In this document: piece after piece, positions 15,508-25,049 of the stretch | How the letters are laid out: each line of letters begins with the position of its first letter | How positions within the stretch are numbered: the stretch's first letter is position 1 | Assembly: GCA_020634565.1 (NCBI GenBank) | Contig: JACKBN010000009.1 | Span: 178,083-242,082, forward strand | Direction: 5' to 3' | DNA: 64,000 bases | Origin: Ardenticatenaceae bacterium | GTDB taxonomy: Bacteria; Chloroflexota; Anaerolineae; Promineifilales; Promineifilaceae | Translations under genes and position numbers: made by a program | Notes under the pieces: model-generated | Databases searched by the model: none | The model's input: the letters and a program-made list of their open reading frames with translations, nothing else | What the model was told of the DNA's origin: nothing

Positions 15508-17430
15508 CTAGCGCCGCACTTTGGCCCCGCCCTGCGAGAGAATAAGCACGCTGTAGGGACCAATGCTGAGGGTGCCGTTATAGGCTAACTGATCGTATTC
15601 GCCGGGAACGGCCGTTACCGTGCCTACATAATGGCTGCTAAAGCTGGGATGGTATGCCTTCAGATCGCTGTTGAGGCGCACCAGCCAGTCGCCGCCGTGC
15701 GGAAAGCCCAGCTTGTAATCCAGCAGGGTACGGTTGGCAAAGTTGGCTACCACAATCACGTCATCGCCTGGCCCACCGTGGTGCCAACGGTGGAAAGCGA
15801 TCAGCTTAGCGTCGTTGTTCACGTGAAAAACGTTGATCGACTGCCCGCTGAGGCCACGCGTTTGCCCCTGCACGTTGCGCCGCAGCGCAATCAGATGCCG
15901 GTAGAGCGCCACCATGCCGCTGTTTTGCTGCGCTTTTTGCCAATCAAGCGGCCGTTGATCATCAAACCAGCCATCCTCCAAAAACTCTTGTCCCTGGAAG
16001 ATCATCGGCACGCCCGGTGCGGTGAATACCAGCGCCGCACCTAAAGCGGCGCGGCTGGGCGCCAGAGCATCATCGCCATCGGCGACGGTCGCTTCATGCA
16101 CCACCCGCGCCTTGCCGTTGGCCACCTCATCATGCGATTCGGTGTAAATGACGCGGCTGAACACATCAGCACCGTAGCGGAATTGCAGCGCATCGCGCAC
16201 GGCCAACATGTCTCGGTCCTCATCCCGCTGGGTGATGATGGCCTGCCGGATGGGATGAACAAATTTGCTGTCCCACTGGCTGTTGAAGCCCGCCCCGCCC
16301 GCATCAATGGGTTCCGTAAGCCACTGGTTGGCCTGCAAATCCTCAGCGATGCGAATGTGGCGCGGATTGTGGTGCTGCATCTCGCCATTGATGCCCTGCA
16401 TCAGCGCCCACCCTTCAGGAATATCAGCGCCCGGATCGCCATCATGGCCGTGGGCATTGCGAATGTACGAGGTGGCGTCCCAACGCAGACCGTCGATCTG
16501 GTATTCGTCCAACCACATGCGCACGTTGTCGCGGATGTATCGACGCACTTCAGCACGGCCGTAATCGGGACGCGTATCGGCCCACGGGGTTTTGGAGCGC
16601 CAATCATTATAAAAGTAGATGCCACCCAGCCCGTGCTGCTGCCAACCGTCAAACTGCCACAGACCCAGCTCTTGCGGACCAAAATGGTTGTAGACCACAT
16701 CAGCAATAACGGCGATGCCCTGAGCGTGAGCCGCCTGCACCAGCCGCTTGAGTTCGTCTGGCCCGCCATAAATCTGGCTAATGGCAAAGGGATGGCTGGG
16801 ATTGTAGCCCCAAGAAAGTGCACCAGGGAACGCCTTCACCGGCATCAGCTCGATGGCGTTGATGCCCAGAATGCGCAGGTAAGGCAGCTTTTTGATCACG
16901 CCATCGAAGCTGTAGGGCGGGTTGCCATCTTCATCGCCAAAGGTGCCCACATGCAGCTCGTAAATGACGAGTTCAGACAGGGCTGGCGATTGGAAGGATG
17001 TTGTTATGGGGGGAACGGCCGTTGCTATTCCCGGCGTAAAACCATTCCGCACCACCCCATCCTGGTAAGGGGCGCGCACATCTTTGGCATACGGATCGGT
17101 GCGCAGTAGATGCTGACCGTTGCATTTCAGTACAAATTTATAGGTATCGCCAATGTGCGCTTCGGGCACATTAATCGACCAGTACCCATCTTCTTCCCGC
17201 GCCAGAGGAATCTGGCTGCGGTGCCAGTTGTTGAAAGAACCAGTGACATAGACAGCCTCTGCATTGGGTGCCCAGACACGAAAAATTGTCCCGCCGACGT
17301 GGGGCACGGCCCCCATGCCCGATTGGGCCGCCGGTTGGGTTGTTCGAATTTTGTATCGTAACGTTTGCCAGGTTTGCGTGAGTTGTTCGCGCCAGGCAGA
17401 CGATTGTTTTTCCTTATCACTTAAAGCCAT
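15508..17430 (-). CDS. GH13 alpha-glucan branching enzyme-like protein
   Basis: 640 residues with a strong GGAGG RBS. An N-terminal CBM48-like beta domain (~40-130; FRVWAPNAEAVYVTGSFNNW) precedes a GH13 catalytic barrel. Motifs: region I VIADVVYNHFG, region II GLRWDATSY (nucleophile Asp), region III IAEDLQ (acid/base Glu), region IV YTESHDEV. It ends with a C-terminal beta domain. The N-terminal domain plus barrel fits 1,4-alpha-glucan branching enzyme or a close trehalohydrolase/amylase relative, cutting and rejoining glucan chains in the cytosol; no signal peptide is present. Shorter than E. coli GlgB (728). No other glycogen genes are adjacent. Confidence 0.85.
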   Translation of the reverse strand: MALSDKEKQSSAWREQLTQTWQTLRYKIRTTQPAAQSGMGAVPHVGGTIFRVWAPNAEAVYVTGSFNNWHRSQIPLAREEDGYWSINVPEAHIGDTYKFVLKCNGQHLLRTDPYAKDVRAPYQDGVVRNGFTPGIATAVPPITTSFQSPALSELVIYELHVGTFGDEDGNPPYSFDGVIKKLPYLRILGINAIELMPVKAFPGALSWGYNPSHPFAISQIYGGPDELKRLVQAAHAQGIAVIADVVYNHFGPQELGLWQFDGWQQHGLGGIYFYNDWRSKTPWADTRPDYGRAEVRRYIRDNVRMWLDEYQIDGLRWDATSYIRNAHGHDGDPGADIPEGWALMQGINGEMQHHNPRHIRIAEDLQANQWLTEPIDAGGAGFNSQWDSKFVHPIRQAIITQRDEDRDMLAVRDALQFRYGADVFSRVIYTESHDEVANGKARVVHEATVADGDDALAPSRAALGAALVFTAPGVPMIFQGQEFLEDGWFDDQRPLDWQKAQQNSGMVALYRHLIALRRNVQGQTRGLSGQSINVFHVNNDAKLIAFHRWHHGGPGDDVIVVANFANRTLLDYKLGFPHGGDWLVRLNSDLKAYHPSFSSHYVGTVTAVPGEYDQLAYNGTLSIGPYSVLILSQGGAKVRR

Positions 17431-17654
17431 AAAACCTCCACAAAGCGGTAAGAATAAACGATTTTATCGCCTTGGTGGTTAAAAATATGTTAACAAATCT
17501 TACTTATGTTAACTCAAATAGGCCAAATTGGCTAAAAAAGGGGCGTGTGGGCAGGAAAAATAGTTCTTTTCTCCTATAAGGTTCCCTCTATTTTTGCAGG
17601 TAATTTATAGACCATTATTGTTTTTTGCTGCTATCCTGTTATCCTATTGCGCCT

Positions 17655-18182
17655 ATGAACCCTATTCATTGGCTATTTGACAAGTTCTTTCCGATCATTC
17701 GTTTTACGTATGAAAAGATTCAAGGACATCGCTGGTTTGATCAAATTACGCCGCAACTTTGGTTGGGGGGCGCACCACATTACCCACGTGACTACGAATT
17801 TCTACTGGACAATGGTATTACGGCCGTTCTCAACATCCGTGCTGAACGAGAGGATGACGTAAATTTGTATCGTAAACATGACATCACCTACAAGCAGCTA
17901 AAAGTGCTGGATGTTACGGTCCCATCGGGGGAGTTAATTGATGTCGGCGTGGAATTTGTCCGAGAGCAGATAGAAGACGGCCGTACTGTACTGGTACATT
18001 GTGCCAAGGGGCGAGGACGCTCCGCCACCATTTTGGCCGCTTATCTAATGAAGTATGAAGGGCTAAGTGTTGAAGAAGCTAACCAAAAAATGAAGTCGAT
18101 ACGGCCGTTAACCAAACTCGAAGGCCGTCATCACAGTCGCCTTGAGGAATGGATCCAGAATCATAGGCCCCATACCGCTTAG
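17655..18182 (+). CDS. Dual-specificity/tyrosine phosphatase family protein
   Basis: About 175 residues from ATG 17655; a TTG 30 bp upstream is possible, and neither has a good RBS. The C-terminal signature VHCAKGRGRSAT fits HCxxGxxRS/T, with Cys as nucleophile and Arg for phosphate. ITPQLWLGGAPHYPRD near the N terminus is typical of small DSP proteins related to PTPMT1 and plant-type DSPs. There is no membrane segment beyond a hydrophobic N-terminal helix. Likely substrates are phosphoproteins or phospholipids such as phosphatidylglycerophosphate; the sequence does not say which. It stands alone between divergent neighbours. Confidence 0.9.
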   Translation: MNPIHWLFDKFFPIIRFTYEKIQGHRWFDQITPQLWLGGAPHYPRDYEFLLDNGITAVLNIRAEREDDVNLYRKHDITYKQLKVLDVTVPSGELIDVGVEFVREQIEDGRTVLVHCAKGRGRSATILAAYLMKYEGLSVEEANQKMKSIRPLTKLEGRHHSRLEEWIQNHRPHTA

Positions 18183-18592
18183 ACCCTAGCAAACGCTTAA
18201 ACAATCTATCGGCACAGGTAATCCTGTGTGTTTTGATGTTCACAAAGAAAAATTCATGATGTCTCAACGGAGGCATTCTGTTTTGTTGTGGAGACGCGTT
18301 TAGCAGACGCGCCCGCGGGCATTGCTATTTACTGCCAGGTAAACGGCCGTTCCCCAATTGGGTGCGCAAAGGAGGCGACTTTTCTGACCGGAATAATCAA
18401 ACCTGCCGCGTTCGGACAGCCCTGTACGGCCGTTTCGCAGTTCTCAACCGGTCCTCACCCACTCAATAGTTGTGTGCAATCATCTAAAGATTCTTAAGAA
18501 GTTACGAAAATAAAAATTCGTGTTCACCAAGCTTTTACGAACCCCAGAACGGCCGTTAGGCCAGCGGTGAACACTCTTTCTGGAGGAAGGAA
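18183..18592. other. 410-bp leader region before the surface protein gene
   Basis: No credible gene. It has three copies of the ACGGCCGT palindrome (18343-18350, 18426-18433, 18549-18556), a GACGCG...CGCG hairpin near 18292-18315, and a GC-rich stretch CCCGCGGG. It may be a long 5' leader, but no known riboswitch was confirmed. Confidence 0.5.
18342..18557. repeat. Representative cluster of the dispersed ACGGCCGT palindrome
   Basis: Exact octamers at 18343, 18426 and 18549. The same palindrome, often extended to AACGGCCGTT, recurs over the whole window; between 9.5 and 18.6 kb I read 17 exact copies. It falls in every reading frame, appearing in proteins as T-A-V, N-G-R or R-P-L/V. Confidence 0.9.
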
Positions 18593-21500
18593 ATGACATC
18601 ATTTAACAAGATCGCCCGCATCGGCGGTTTATTCCTGCTACTGTTTGGCGGAATATGGTTACTCAGCCTGACCAGCGGACCGTCCCCCGAATCCCTACAG
18701 CGCCAGCAAGCCATCCAGGCATTTGCCCCGGTGGACATTGGCAACCGGGATTCCATTGGTGAAGTGGTAGAGACCAGCATCTCATTCCCCACCACTGTCA
18801 ACCTGGCCGATATTCCCGCTGGCGTTTACGACCCCAACAACCAATACGATCGCTGGCAGCGTGGTGAAATTGACCTGGAAGAAGAGTTCTTCCGCGTGCC
18901 AGAATCACAGATGGCACTCTTACAAGCGGAAGCGCTAGAACTCCCCGAAAGCGCCAACGTGCAAATTGCCCCCACCGGGCCAGAGTTGCAGGCTCCGACC
19001 GCTGGCGTAAGCTTTGCTTCCATCGATTTCACAGAATGCTGCGGCGGTGGCGGTAACGTGCCCCCCGATCCGGAACTGGCCGTAGGTCCCAACCACATCA
19101 TTGCCGTCGTTAATGTCGCCTTTGAAATTTACGACAAAAGCGGCAACAGTCTGGTTGGTCCCACCACCTTTGCCAGCTTCATGGCTTCAGATCCAAACTG
19201 TACTGGCGTCTTCGATCCCAACGCCCTTTACGATGAGCGGGAAGACCGCTACATCCTGGGTATTGACGCCGATGGCACGGATTACTGCCTGGCTGTTTCT
19301 CAAACGGGTGATCCCACCGGCAGCTGGAACATCTACTCTTTCAGCACTGGTAGTTCGAGCATTTTCTTCGATTACCCCCATGCGGGTGTGGGCAATGATG
19401 CCATCTACATGGGCGCCAACATGTTCAACAACACCGCAGGCACGTTCCTGGACGCCCGCGTTTGGGCCTTCAACAAAGCAGCTATGTACAACGGAACGGC
19501 CGCTTCCTCCGTTATGGTTAACCTGGGCAGCAACGATGACACCCCCCAGCCCCTGAACCTGCATGGCTGGAATCAGGGCACCTGGCCCACCTCTGGCCCT
19601 CATTACTTTATTGCTGAAACCGGCTACAACGGAGCCAACCACACCGTCTACTCCTGGAGCGATCCGTTTGGGGCCAACAACTTCAGCACCGTTGGTGTCG
19701 TTAACCTCAACACCGCCACAGGCGTCACCGCCGGCAACACCGTGGCCTTCCCCCAATCCAGCGGCGGCACGCTGCAAGGCAACGATTGGCGTCCCCAGGA
19801 CTTTGAATACCGCAACGGCTTCGCCTGGACCACTATGGCCATTGGCTGTAATCCCGGCGGCGGCACCGTCAACTGTGTCCGCTGGGCGCAAATCAATCCA
19901 GCTACCGCCACAGTTGTAAACGCAGGCGTTTACAGCAGCACCGGCGAATATCGTCAATTCCCCGACCTGGCTGTGAACCATTGTGATGACATGGCTGTGG
20001 GTTACACCAAATCCAGCAGCAGCATGTTCCCCGGCGTCTACGTTACCGGACGGCAAAGCACCGACCCGGCAGGCACGCTGCAAGCCGAAGTGCTGCTCAA
20101 ATCGGGCGAAATTTCTTACACTTCGTTTGAAACCGCCGCGCCACGCCGTTGGGGTGACTACACCGAAATGACCATCGATCCAAACGGAACAACCTTCTGG
20201 TACCTGGGCGAGTACAGCAAGAACACCGGCACCACGCAAGGCCGTTGGGGCACTTACATCGGCTCCTACTCCTTTGGCAGCTGTACCACTGGCCCCACAC
20301 CTACCCCAGGGCCAACAGCCACAGCGACCAACCCACCAGCGCCAACGAACACGCCAGCGCCCACAAACACACCGGTTCCTGGCAGCTGTACCGTCTACTC
20401 CAGCACCGACGTGCCCAAGACCATCTCCACCAGCGGCACGCCCAGCGTAAGCTCTGTGCTGACTATCTCTGGCAGCGGCACCATTGCTGACCTGAACGTG
20501 TTGAACCTGAACGGCACACACACCTGGATCAACGATCTGGACTTTAACCTGATCAGTCCAGCCGGCACTTCGGTGCAAATTATGGGCCAATCATGCAGTT
20601 CGCAGGACAACTTTGACCTGAACCTGGATGATGAGGCTTCCGGCACCTGGCCTTGTCCGCCCACCGGCGGCGGCACGTACCTGCCAACCAATCCGCTCTC
20701 CACCTTTGATGGGCAGAGCGCCAACGGCACCTGGACGCTGCGTGTAGACGACAATGCCAATCTGGACGGCGGCAGCCTGAATGGCTGGAGCCTGGAAGTT
20801 TGTACAGTTGGGGTCGGCCCCACGCCAACCAACACACCTGTACCGCCAACGGCTACCAATACACCGCTACCACCAACGGCCACAAATACGGCCGTTCCGC
20901 CAACCGCCACCAACACACCATTACCAACCGCTACCAACACACCCGTAGCTACGGCAACCAACACGCCGGTACCACCAACGGCGACCAACACGCCTGTGCC
21001 GCCGACCGCTACCAATACACCGATTCCAACGGCAACCAACACACCCGCGCCGCCCACACCAACACCCACCACACCAGCCAGCGGCACCATCTTCTTCGAT
21101 GACTTTGAGACCAACCAGGGCTGGATTGTGAATCCGAATGGCACTGACACCGCGACCACCGGTCTGTGGGAACGGGCCAATCCGGAAGAAACCAACTCCA
21201 GCGGCATCAAGCAGTTGGGCACCACCGTCAGCGGCAGCAATGATCTGGTGACGGGCGCTTTGGCAGGCAGCAGCGTCGGTAGTTTCGATATCGACAATGG
21301 GGTCACCTCCATTCGCTCACCAAACATCAGCCTGCCGACCGGGTTGGATCTCACCCTGTCGTTCAGCTACTACCTGGCTCACTTGAACAACTCTTCCACC
21401 GCCGACTTCCTGCGGGTAACGGCCGTTGGCAGCAGCAGCCAGGTTCTGTTTGAAGAGTTGGGCGCCAACAACGATGATGACGCTGTTTGGGACACCACCT

Positions 21501-22087
21501 CAGTGAGCCTGAACGCCTTCGCCGGGCAAACCATCTATCTCCTGATTGAAGCCGCTGACGCAAGCGGTGGCAGCCTGGTAGAAGCGGGTATTGACGATGT
21601 GGAAATCACAGCGGGCGCAGCGCCGGCTTGTGTGACCTACACCAGTTCAAACGTACCGCTCGCCCTGCCAAATGGCACCTCGAGCATCAGCTCACAGCTC
21701 ACGGTTGGCCCGTCTGCTACCATCACAGACCTGGACGTGAACGTAGACATGGCTCACCCCTGGGTTGGCGATTTGAGCATGGTGTTGACGCATCAGAACA
21801 CGGGAACGGCCGTAACCATCATCGACCGCCCCGGTGTACCAGCCAGCACCTACGGCTGCTCTGGCGACAACATCCTGGCCACGCTAGATGACGAAGCGGC
21901 TCTGCCGGTTGAGAACCAGTGCAGCGGCACGCCCACCATCAACGGCACCTTCAGCCCCAATGGTGCGCTCAGCGCCTTCGATGGCGAAAGCAGCAGCGGC
22001 ACCTGGGTCCTCACCGTCACCGACAACTACACCTCGGCCGACGCGGGCACGCTGAACAACTGGAGCATCACAGTTTGTACGCCGTAG
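18593..22087 (+). CDS. Large cell-surface protein with two P-domains and TP-rich linkers
   Basis: 1164 residues with RBS GGAGG. An N-terminal hydrophobic segment (~8-27) is a signal peptide or anchor. Residues ~130-560 are a beta-rich, probably propeller-like region (PPDPELAVGPNHIIAVVN; regularly spaced aromatic/Asp motifs). A short TP linker leads to a proprotein-convertase-type P-domain (~597-738; CTVYSSTDVP to GWSLEVCT). Then comes a long TNTPxPPTA linker, a MAM/CBM-like beta-sandwich (~835-1008; FDDFETNQGW), and a second P-domain (~1013-1164). There is no catalytic protease domain. Likely an adhesin or matrix protein. A strong terminator follows, so it is monocistronic. Confidence 0.85.
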   Translation: MTSFNKIARIGGLFLLLFGGIWLLSLTSGPSPESLQRQQAIQAFAPVDIGNRDSIGEVVETSISFPTTVNLADIPAGVYDPNNQYDRWQRGEIDLEEEFFRVPESQMALLQAEALELPESANVQIAPTGPELQAPTAGVSFASIDFTECCGGGGNVPPDPELAVGPNHIIAVVNVAFEIYDKSGNSLVGPTTFASFMASDPNCTGVFDPNALYDEREDRYILGIDADGTDYCLAVSQTGDPTGSWNIYSFSTGSSSIFFDYPHAGVGNDAIYMGANMFNNTAGTFLDARVWAFNKAAMYNGTAASSVMVNLGSNDDTPQPLNLHGWNQGTWPTSGPHYFIAETGYNGANHTVYSWSDPFGANNFSTVGVVNLNTATGVTAGNTVAFPQSSGGTLQGNDWRPQDFEYRNGFAWTTMAIGCNPGGGTVNCVRWAQINPATATVVNAGVYSSTGEYRQFPDLAVNHCDDMAVGYTKSSSSMFPGVYVTGRQSTDPAGTLQAEVLLKSGEISYTSFETAAPRRWGDYTEMTIDPNGTTFWYLGEYSKNTGTTQGRWGTYIGSYSFGSCTTGPTPTPGPTATATNPPAPTNTPAPTNTPVPGSCTVYSSTDVPKTISTSGTPSVSSVLTISGSGTIADLNVLNLNGTHTWINDLDFNLISPAGTSVQIMGQSCSSQDNFDLNLDDEASGTWPCPPTGGGTYLPTNPLSTFDGQSANGTWTLRVDDNANLDGGSLNGWSLEVCTVGVGPTPTNTPVPPTATNTPLPPTATNTAVPPTATNTPLPTATNTPVATATNTPVPPTATNTPVPPTATNTPIPTATNTPAPPTPTPTTPASGTIFFDDFETNQGWIVNPNGTDTATTGLWERANPEETNSSGIKQLGTTVSGSNDLVTGALAGSSVGSFDIDNGVTSIRSPNISLPTGLDLTLSFSYYLAHLNNSSTADFLRVTAVGSSSQVLFEELGANNDDDAVWDTTSVSLNAFAGQTIYLLIEAADASGGSLVEAGIDDVEITAGAAPACVTYTSSNVPLALPNGTSSISSQLTVGPSATITDLDVNVDMAHPWVGDLSMVLTHQNTGTAVTIIDRPGVPASTYGCSGDNILATLDDEAALPVENQCSGTPTINGTFSPNGALSAFDGESSSGTWVLTVTDNYTSADAGTLNNWSITVCTP
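20818..21076 (+). repeat. Low-complexity ACCAACACACC-type repeat coding TNTP linker
   Basis: Degenerate repeats of about 24 bp encode (P)PTATNTPVP units between the first P-domain and the following sandwich domain. Such Thr/Pro linkers are common in secreted Chloroflexota proteins and may be glycosylated. Confidence 0.85.
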
Positions 22088-22185
22088 TCATGATTCAATA
22101 AACCTGCATCACCTACATTGAGGTGTGTGGCACCTTTTCGTCCCGCACACCCCAATGAGGTGGCACCCTCCTGGTTATTGCAGGG

Positions 22186-22219
22186 AGAGAGTCTCAACTT
22201 TTTGAGGCTCTCTTTTTTT
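22186..22219 (+). terminator. Intrinsic terminator of the surface protein gene
   Basis: A 12-bp stem (AGAGAGTCTCAA / TTGAGGCTCTCT, one G-U pair) with a 4-nt loop and seven T. Confidence 0.93.
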
Positions 22220-22294
22220 GTCTATTTCGCGCCAAACACTTTGCCTTTTGCCCTCATCCTCGCTATGCTTACAAGCTGCAAAAAGATAAGTTGA

Positions 22295-22361
22295 TAGTGG
22301 CTGGTGGCCAGTTTTCATTCTGGCAATTGAGCAGCTACTAGCCACAAACCACCAGCCACTA
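22295..22361. repeat. Inverted repeat with degenerate heptamers upstream of mutS
   Basis: TAGTGGCTGGTGG (22295-22307) and CCACCAGCCACTA (22349-22361) are perfect inverted repeats. The right arm is part of a degenerate 7-bp tandem series (GCTACTA, GCCACAA, ACCACCA, GCCACTA). An inner GCCAG/CTGGC stem is also present. It may form a hairpin in the mutS leader, or be a decayed short tandem repeat. Confidence 0.6.
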
Positions 22362-22376
22362 ATCCAAAGGAACAGC

Positions 22377-24986
22377 ATGGCCAAAAGCAGTGTCACCCCC
22401 AGCCGACAGCAATATTTAGACATCAAAGCGCAGCATCAGGATGCGATTGTCTTCTTTCGCCTGGGTGACTTCTACGAGACGTTTGACGACGATGCCAGGT
22501 TGGCCGCTGAAGTGCTGGATTTGGTGCTGACCAGCCGCCCCCAGGGCAAAAACCAGCGCACGCCGATGGCCGGTGTGCCCTACCATGCCGCCGAGGGCTA
22601 CATCGCCCGGCTCATTGCCAAAGGGTACAAGGTCGCTCTCTGCGAACAGATTGGCGATGCTTCCCAAATCAAAGGGCTGATGCCGCGCGAAGTGGTGCGC
22701 GTTTTTACGGCAGGTACGGTCATCGAGCCGGGCATGCTGGATGCGGGGCGGAACAATTATTTAACGGCCGTTCTCCTCGATGGCGATCGGGTGGGGTTGG
22801 CCTACGCCGATGTGACCACGGGCGAATTTGCCACCACGCAGTTTAACGGCCGTCGCCGCCTCACCGAAGAATTAGCCCGACTCGACCCCGCCGAACTGCT
22901 GCTGCCAGATAGCGAACTGGCCTATCAGGGAGCAGCCAAAGCAATTAGCCGCCTGCCCGATTGGCGCTTTGAAGAAGGCAACGCCCGCCAAACGCTGCTG
23001 CGCCACTTTGGCGTGGATTCGCTCTCCGCCTTTGGCTGCGAGGGCAAATCGCTGGCCACACGTGTAGCAGGAGCCATGCTGTACTACATCCAGGAAACGC
23101 AAAAAGGGGCCGTGGGCCAAATCCAGCGGTTGGCAACCTACAGCGTCGAAGGGTTTATGGCCCTGGACACCGCCACGCGGCGCAATCTGGAACTCACCGA
23201 GTCGCTGGGCGGCGAGCGCAGCGGATCGCTGCTGCGGGTGCTCAACAAGACTGTCACACCGATGGGGGCAAGGCTGCTGCGCGACCGGATTTCGCGGCCA
23301 TTGCTGGATGTTGAGGATTTAAACGGCCGTCTCAACCAGGTAGACACATTTTTCAGCGATGCCCTGCTCCGCGCCGACCTGCGGGCTACGCTCAAAGGGC
23401 TGCCCGATTTAGAGCGGCTGACCAACCGCGTCCTCAGTGGCAAAGCCACGCCGCGCGATTTGGAGTATATTGGCGTAGCCTTGGCAGCAGTGCCGGAAAT
23501 TGGTAATCAGTTATCGGTGAACGGTAATCGGTCATCGGTGAACGGTGAGCCGTCGCCAATCTCCAGTCTCCAATCTCTAATCTCCCATCTCGATGCCTGC
23601 CAGGAAGCTGCCCATGTCATTGAGCAGGCCATCGCCCAGGAAGCGCCAACCAATTTGAACAAGATGGGCGTGATTCGGCCTGGCTTTTCGGCGGAGCTGG
23701 ATGGGGTCATGACCTCATCAGCCCATGCGCGGGAGTGGGTGGCCCAGCTAGAGCCGCGTGAGCGGGAGCGCAGCGGCATTTCCTCGCTGAAGGTGGGCTT
23801 CAACAAGGTGTTTGGCTACTACATCGAGGTCACCCGCACCCATAGCGACCGTGTGCCTGAGGATTACATCCGCAAGCAAACGCTGACCAACGCGGAGCGG
23901 TACATCACGCCAGAGCTAAAAGAATATGAAACGCTCATCCTCAACGCGGAGGAACGCATTTTGGAAATTGAGCGGCGCGTTTTTGCCGAGGTGTGCCAGC
24001 AGGTAGCCCAGTACGCCAAACGGCTGCTTAAAACCGCCAACGTGCTGGCCCAGCTTGATGTGGCCGCGGCCCTGGCCGAAGCAGCCGCGATGCAAGGCTA
24101 CGTCCGGCCCGTGCTGACGAATGACAACAAGATTGCGATTGTAAACGGCCGTCACCCCGTGGTAGAGCAAACGTTGAACATGGAACGGTTTGTGCCCAAC
24201 AACGTGCAGATGGACGACAGCGAGCGCATCCAAATCATCACCGGGCCGAATATGTCTGGTAAAAGCACCTATTTGCGGCAGGTGGCGCTGATTGTGCTGA
24301 TGGCCCAAATCGGCAGCTTTGTGCCCGCCGACAGCGCCGAAATTGGGCTGGTGGACCGCATCTTTACCCGCATCGGCGCACACGACGAGCTGCACGCCGG
24401 GCGCAGCACCTTTATGGTAGAGATGGTAGAAACGGCCGAAATTCTTAACCACGCCACCCACCGCTCCCTGCTCATCCTGGATGAAATTGGCCGGGGCACC
24501 AGCACCTACGACGGGTTGGCTATCGCCTGGGCGATCATCGAATATCTGCATAACCATCCGCGCCTCAAGCCGCGCACCCTCTTTGCCACGCACTACCACG
24601 AGCTGGTCGGCCTGGCCGACTTGCTGCCGCTGGTAAGCAACTACAACGTCGCTGTGGCCGAGGAAGGGGACAAGGTGATCTTTTTGCACCAAATTGTGCC
24701 CGGCGGCGCGGACCAGAGCTACGGCATCCACGTCGGCCAGCTGGCAGGCTTGCCGCGCGATGTCATCAATCGGGCCAATGAGATTTTGCAGGAATTGGAG
24801 GAACACGCGCCGACAACGGCCGTTGAACCCAGCCGGCTCAACAGTGCCCAGCAAATGGCCCTCTTCCCCGAATCTAGCCCCATTTTGGACGAGCTAAAGA
24901 CACTGGACGTGAACACGATGTCGCCGCTGGAAGCGATCAATAAGCTGTACGAATGGAAGCGGCGCTACGCTGAGAAGGGCGAGTAA
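22377..24986 (+). CDS. mutS: DNA mismatch repair ATPase MutS
   Basis: 869 residues, normal for MutS1. The mismatch-binding domain I carries FFRLGDFYETF (~23-33), the Phe-x-Glu reader loop (FYE). The connector, lever and clamp domains follow. The C-terminal ABC-type ATPase has Walker A TGPNMSGKST (~622-631) and Walker B/D-loop LILDEIGRGTSTYDG (~699-713). The clamp segment YYIEVT is present. Unusual: residues ~376-405 are an extra low-complexity loop (QLSVNGNRSSVNGE...SLQSLIS) encoded by a repeat insertion that includes four 7-bp units. RBS AAAGGA. No mutL next to it. Confidence 0.98.
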   Translation: MAKSSVTPSRQQYLDIKAQHQDAIVFFRLGDFYETFDDDARLAAEVLDLVLTSRPQGKNQRTPMAGVPYHAAEGYIARLIAKGYKVALCEQIGDASQIKGLMPREVVRVFTAGTVIEPGMLDAGRNNYLTAVLLDGDRVGLAYADVTTGEFATTQFNGRRRLTEELARLDPAELLLPDSELAYQGAAKAISRLPDWRFEEGNARQTLLRHFGVDSLSAFGCEGKSLATRVAGAMLYYIQETQKGAVGQIQRLATYSVEGFMALDTATRRNLELTESLGGERSGSLLRVLNKTVTPMGARLLRDRISRPLLDVEDLNGRLNQVDTFFSDALLRADLRATLKGLPDLERLTNRVLSGKATPRDLEYIGVALAAVPEIGNQLSVNGNRSSVNGEPSPISSLQSLISHLDACQEAAHVIEQAIAQEAPTNLNKMGVIRPGFSAELDGVMTSSAHAREWVAQLEPRERERSGISSLKVGFNKVFGYYIEVTRTHSDRVPEDYIRKQTLTNAERYITPELKEYETLILNAEERILEIERRVFAEVCQQVAQYAKRLLKTANVLAQLDVAAALAEAAAMQGYVRPVLTNDNKIAIVNGRHPVVEQTLNMERFVPNNVQMDDSERIQIITGPNMSGKSTYLRQVALIVLMAQIGSFVPADSAEIGLVDRIFTRIGAHDELHAGRSTFMVEMVETAEILNHATHRSLLILDEIGRGTSTYDGLAIAWAIIEYLHNHPRLKPRTLFATHYHELVGLADLLPLVSNYNVAVAEEGDKVIFLHQIVPGGADQSYGIHVGQLAGLPRDVINRANEILQELEEHAPTTAVEPSRLNSAQQMALFPESSPILDELKTLDVNTMSPLEAINKLYEWKRRYAEKGE
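23513..23585 (+). repeat. Repeat insertion inside mutS, including four tandem heptamers
   Basis: ATCGGTGAACGGT occurs twice (23513-23525, 23534-23546), then AATCTCC, AGTCTCC, AATCTCT, AATCTCC in tandem (23558-23585). The whole element keeps the mutS frame. Gain or loss of one 7-bp unit would shift the frame. Confidence 0.85.
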
Positions 24987-25004
24987 AAAGTAAAAAGCGA
25001 TCTT

Positions 25005-25042
25005 CCCGGTGACAGCCACCCTGACAAGTGACTATCACCGGG
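25005..25042. terminator. Possible hairpin terminator between mutS and the VOC gene
   Basis: CCCGGTGA / TCACCGGG stem with a 22-nt loop, followed by only a short T-run (GTTTGG). It lies between two convergent genes. Weak as an intrinsic terminator. Confidence 0.4.
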
Positions 25043-25049
25043 GTTTGGA

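Noticed and set aside
16096..17109. 337-codon plus-strand frame opposite the branching enzyme
   Set aside because: Shadow of the GH13 gene; no domain, no start signal.
18310..18420. c-di-GMP-I-like riboswitch: GGTAAAC ... GGGTGCGCAAAGG
   Set aside because: It resembles GGCAAAC ... GGGACGCAAAG, but the closing stems P1 and P3 and the tetraloop-receptor pairing are not convincing. A covariance-model scan would decide.
18288..18497. 69-codon frame before the surface protein gene
   Set aside because: No RBS, no domain, includes two copies of the dispersed palindrome; more likely non-coding leader.
19187..20590. 467-codon antisense frame under the surface protein gene
   Set aside because: It lies fully opposite a protein with signal peptide and P-domains, has no RBS or recognisable domain, and is explained by third-position GC of the real gene.
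20818..21076. CRISPR-like periodic repeat
   Set aside because: The periodicity encodes a TNTP-rich protein linker; there are no constant repeats with unique spacers.
23916..24854. 312-codon antisense frame in mutS
   Set aside because: Mirror of the conserved ATPase region; no independent evidence.
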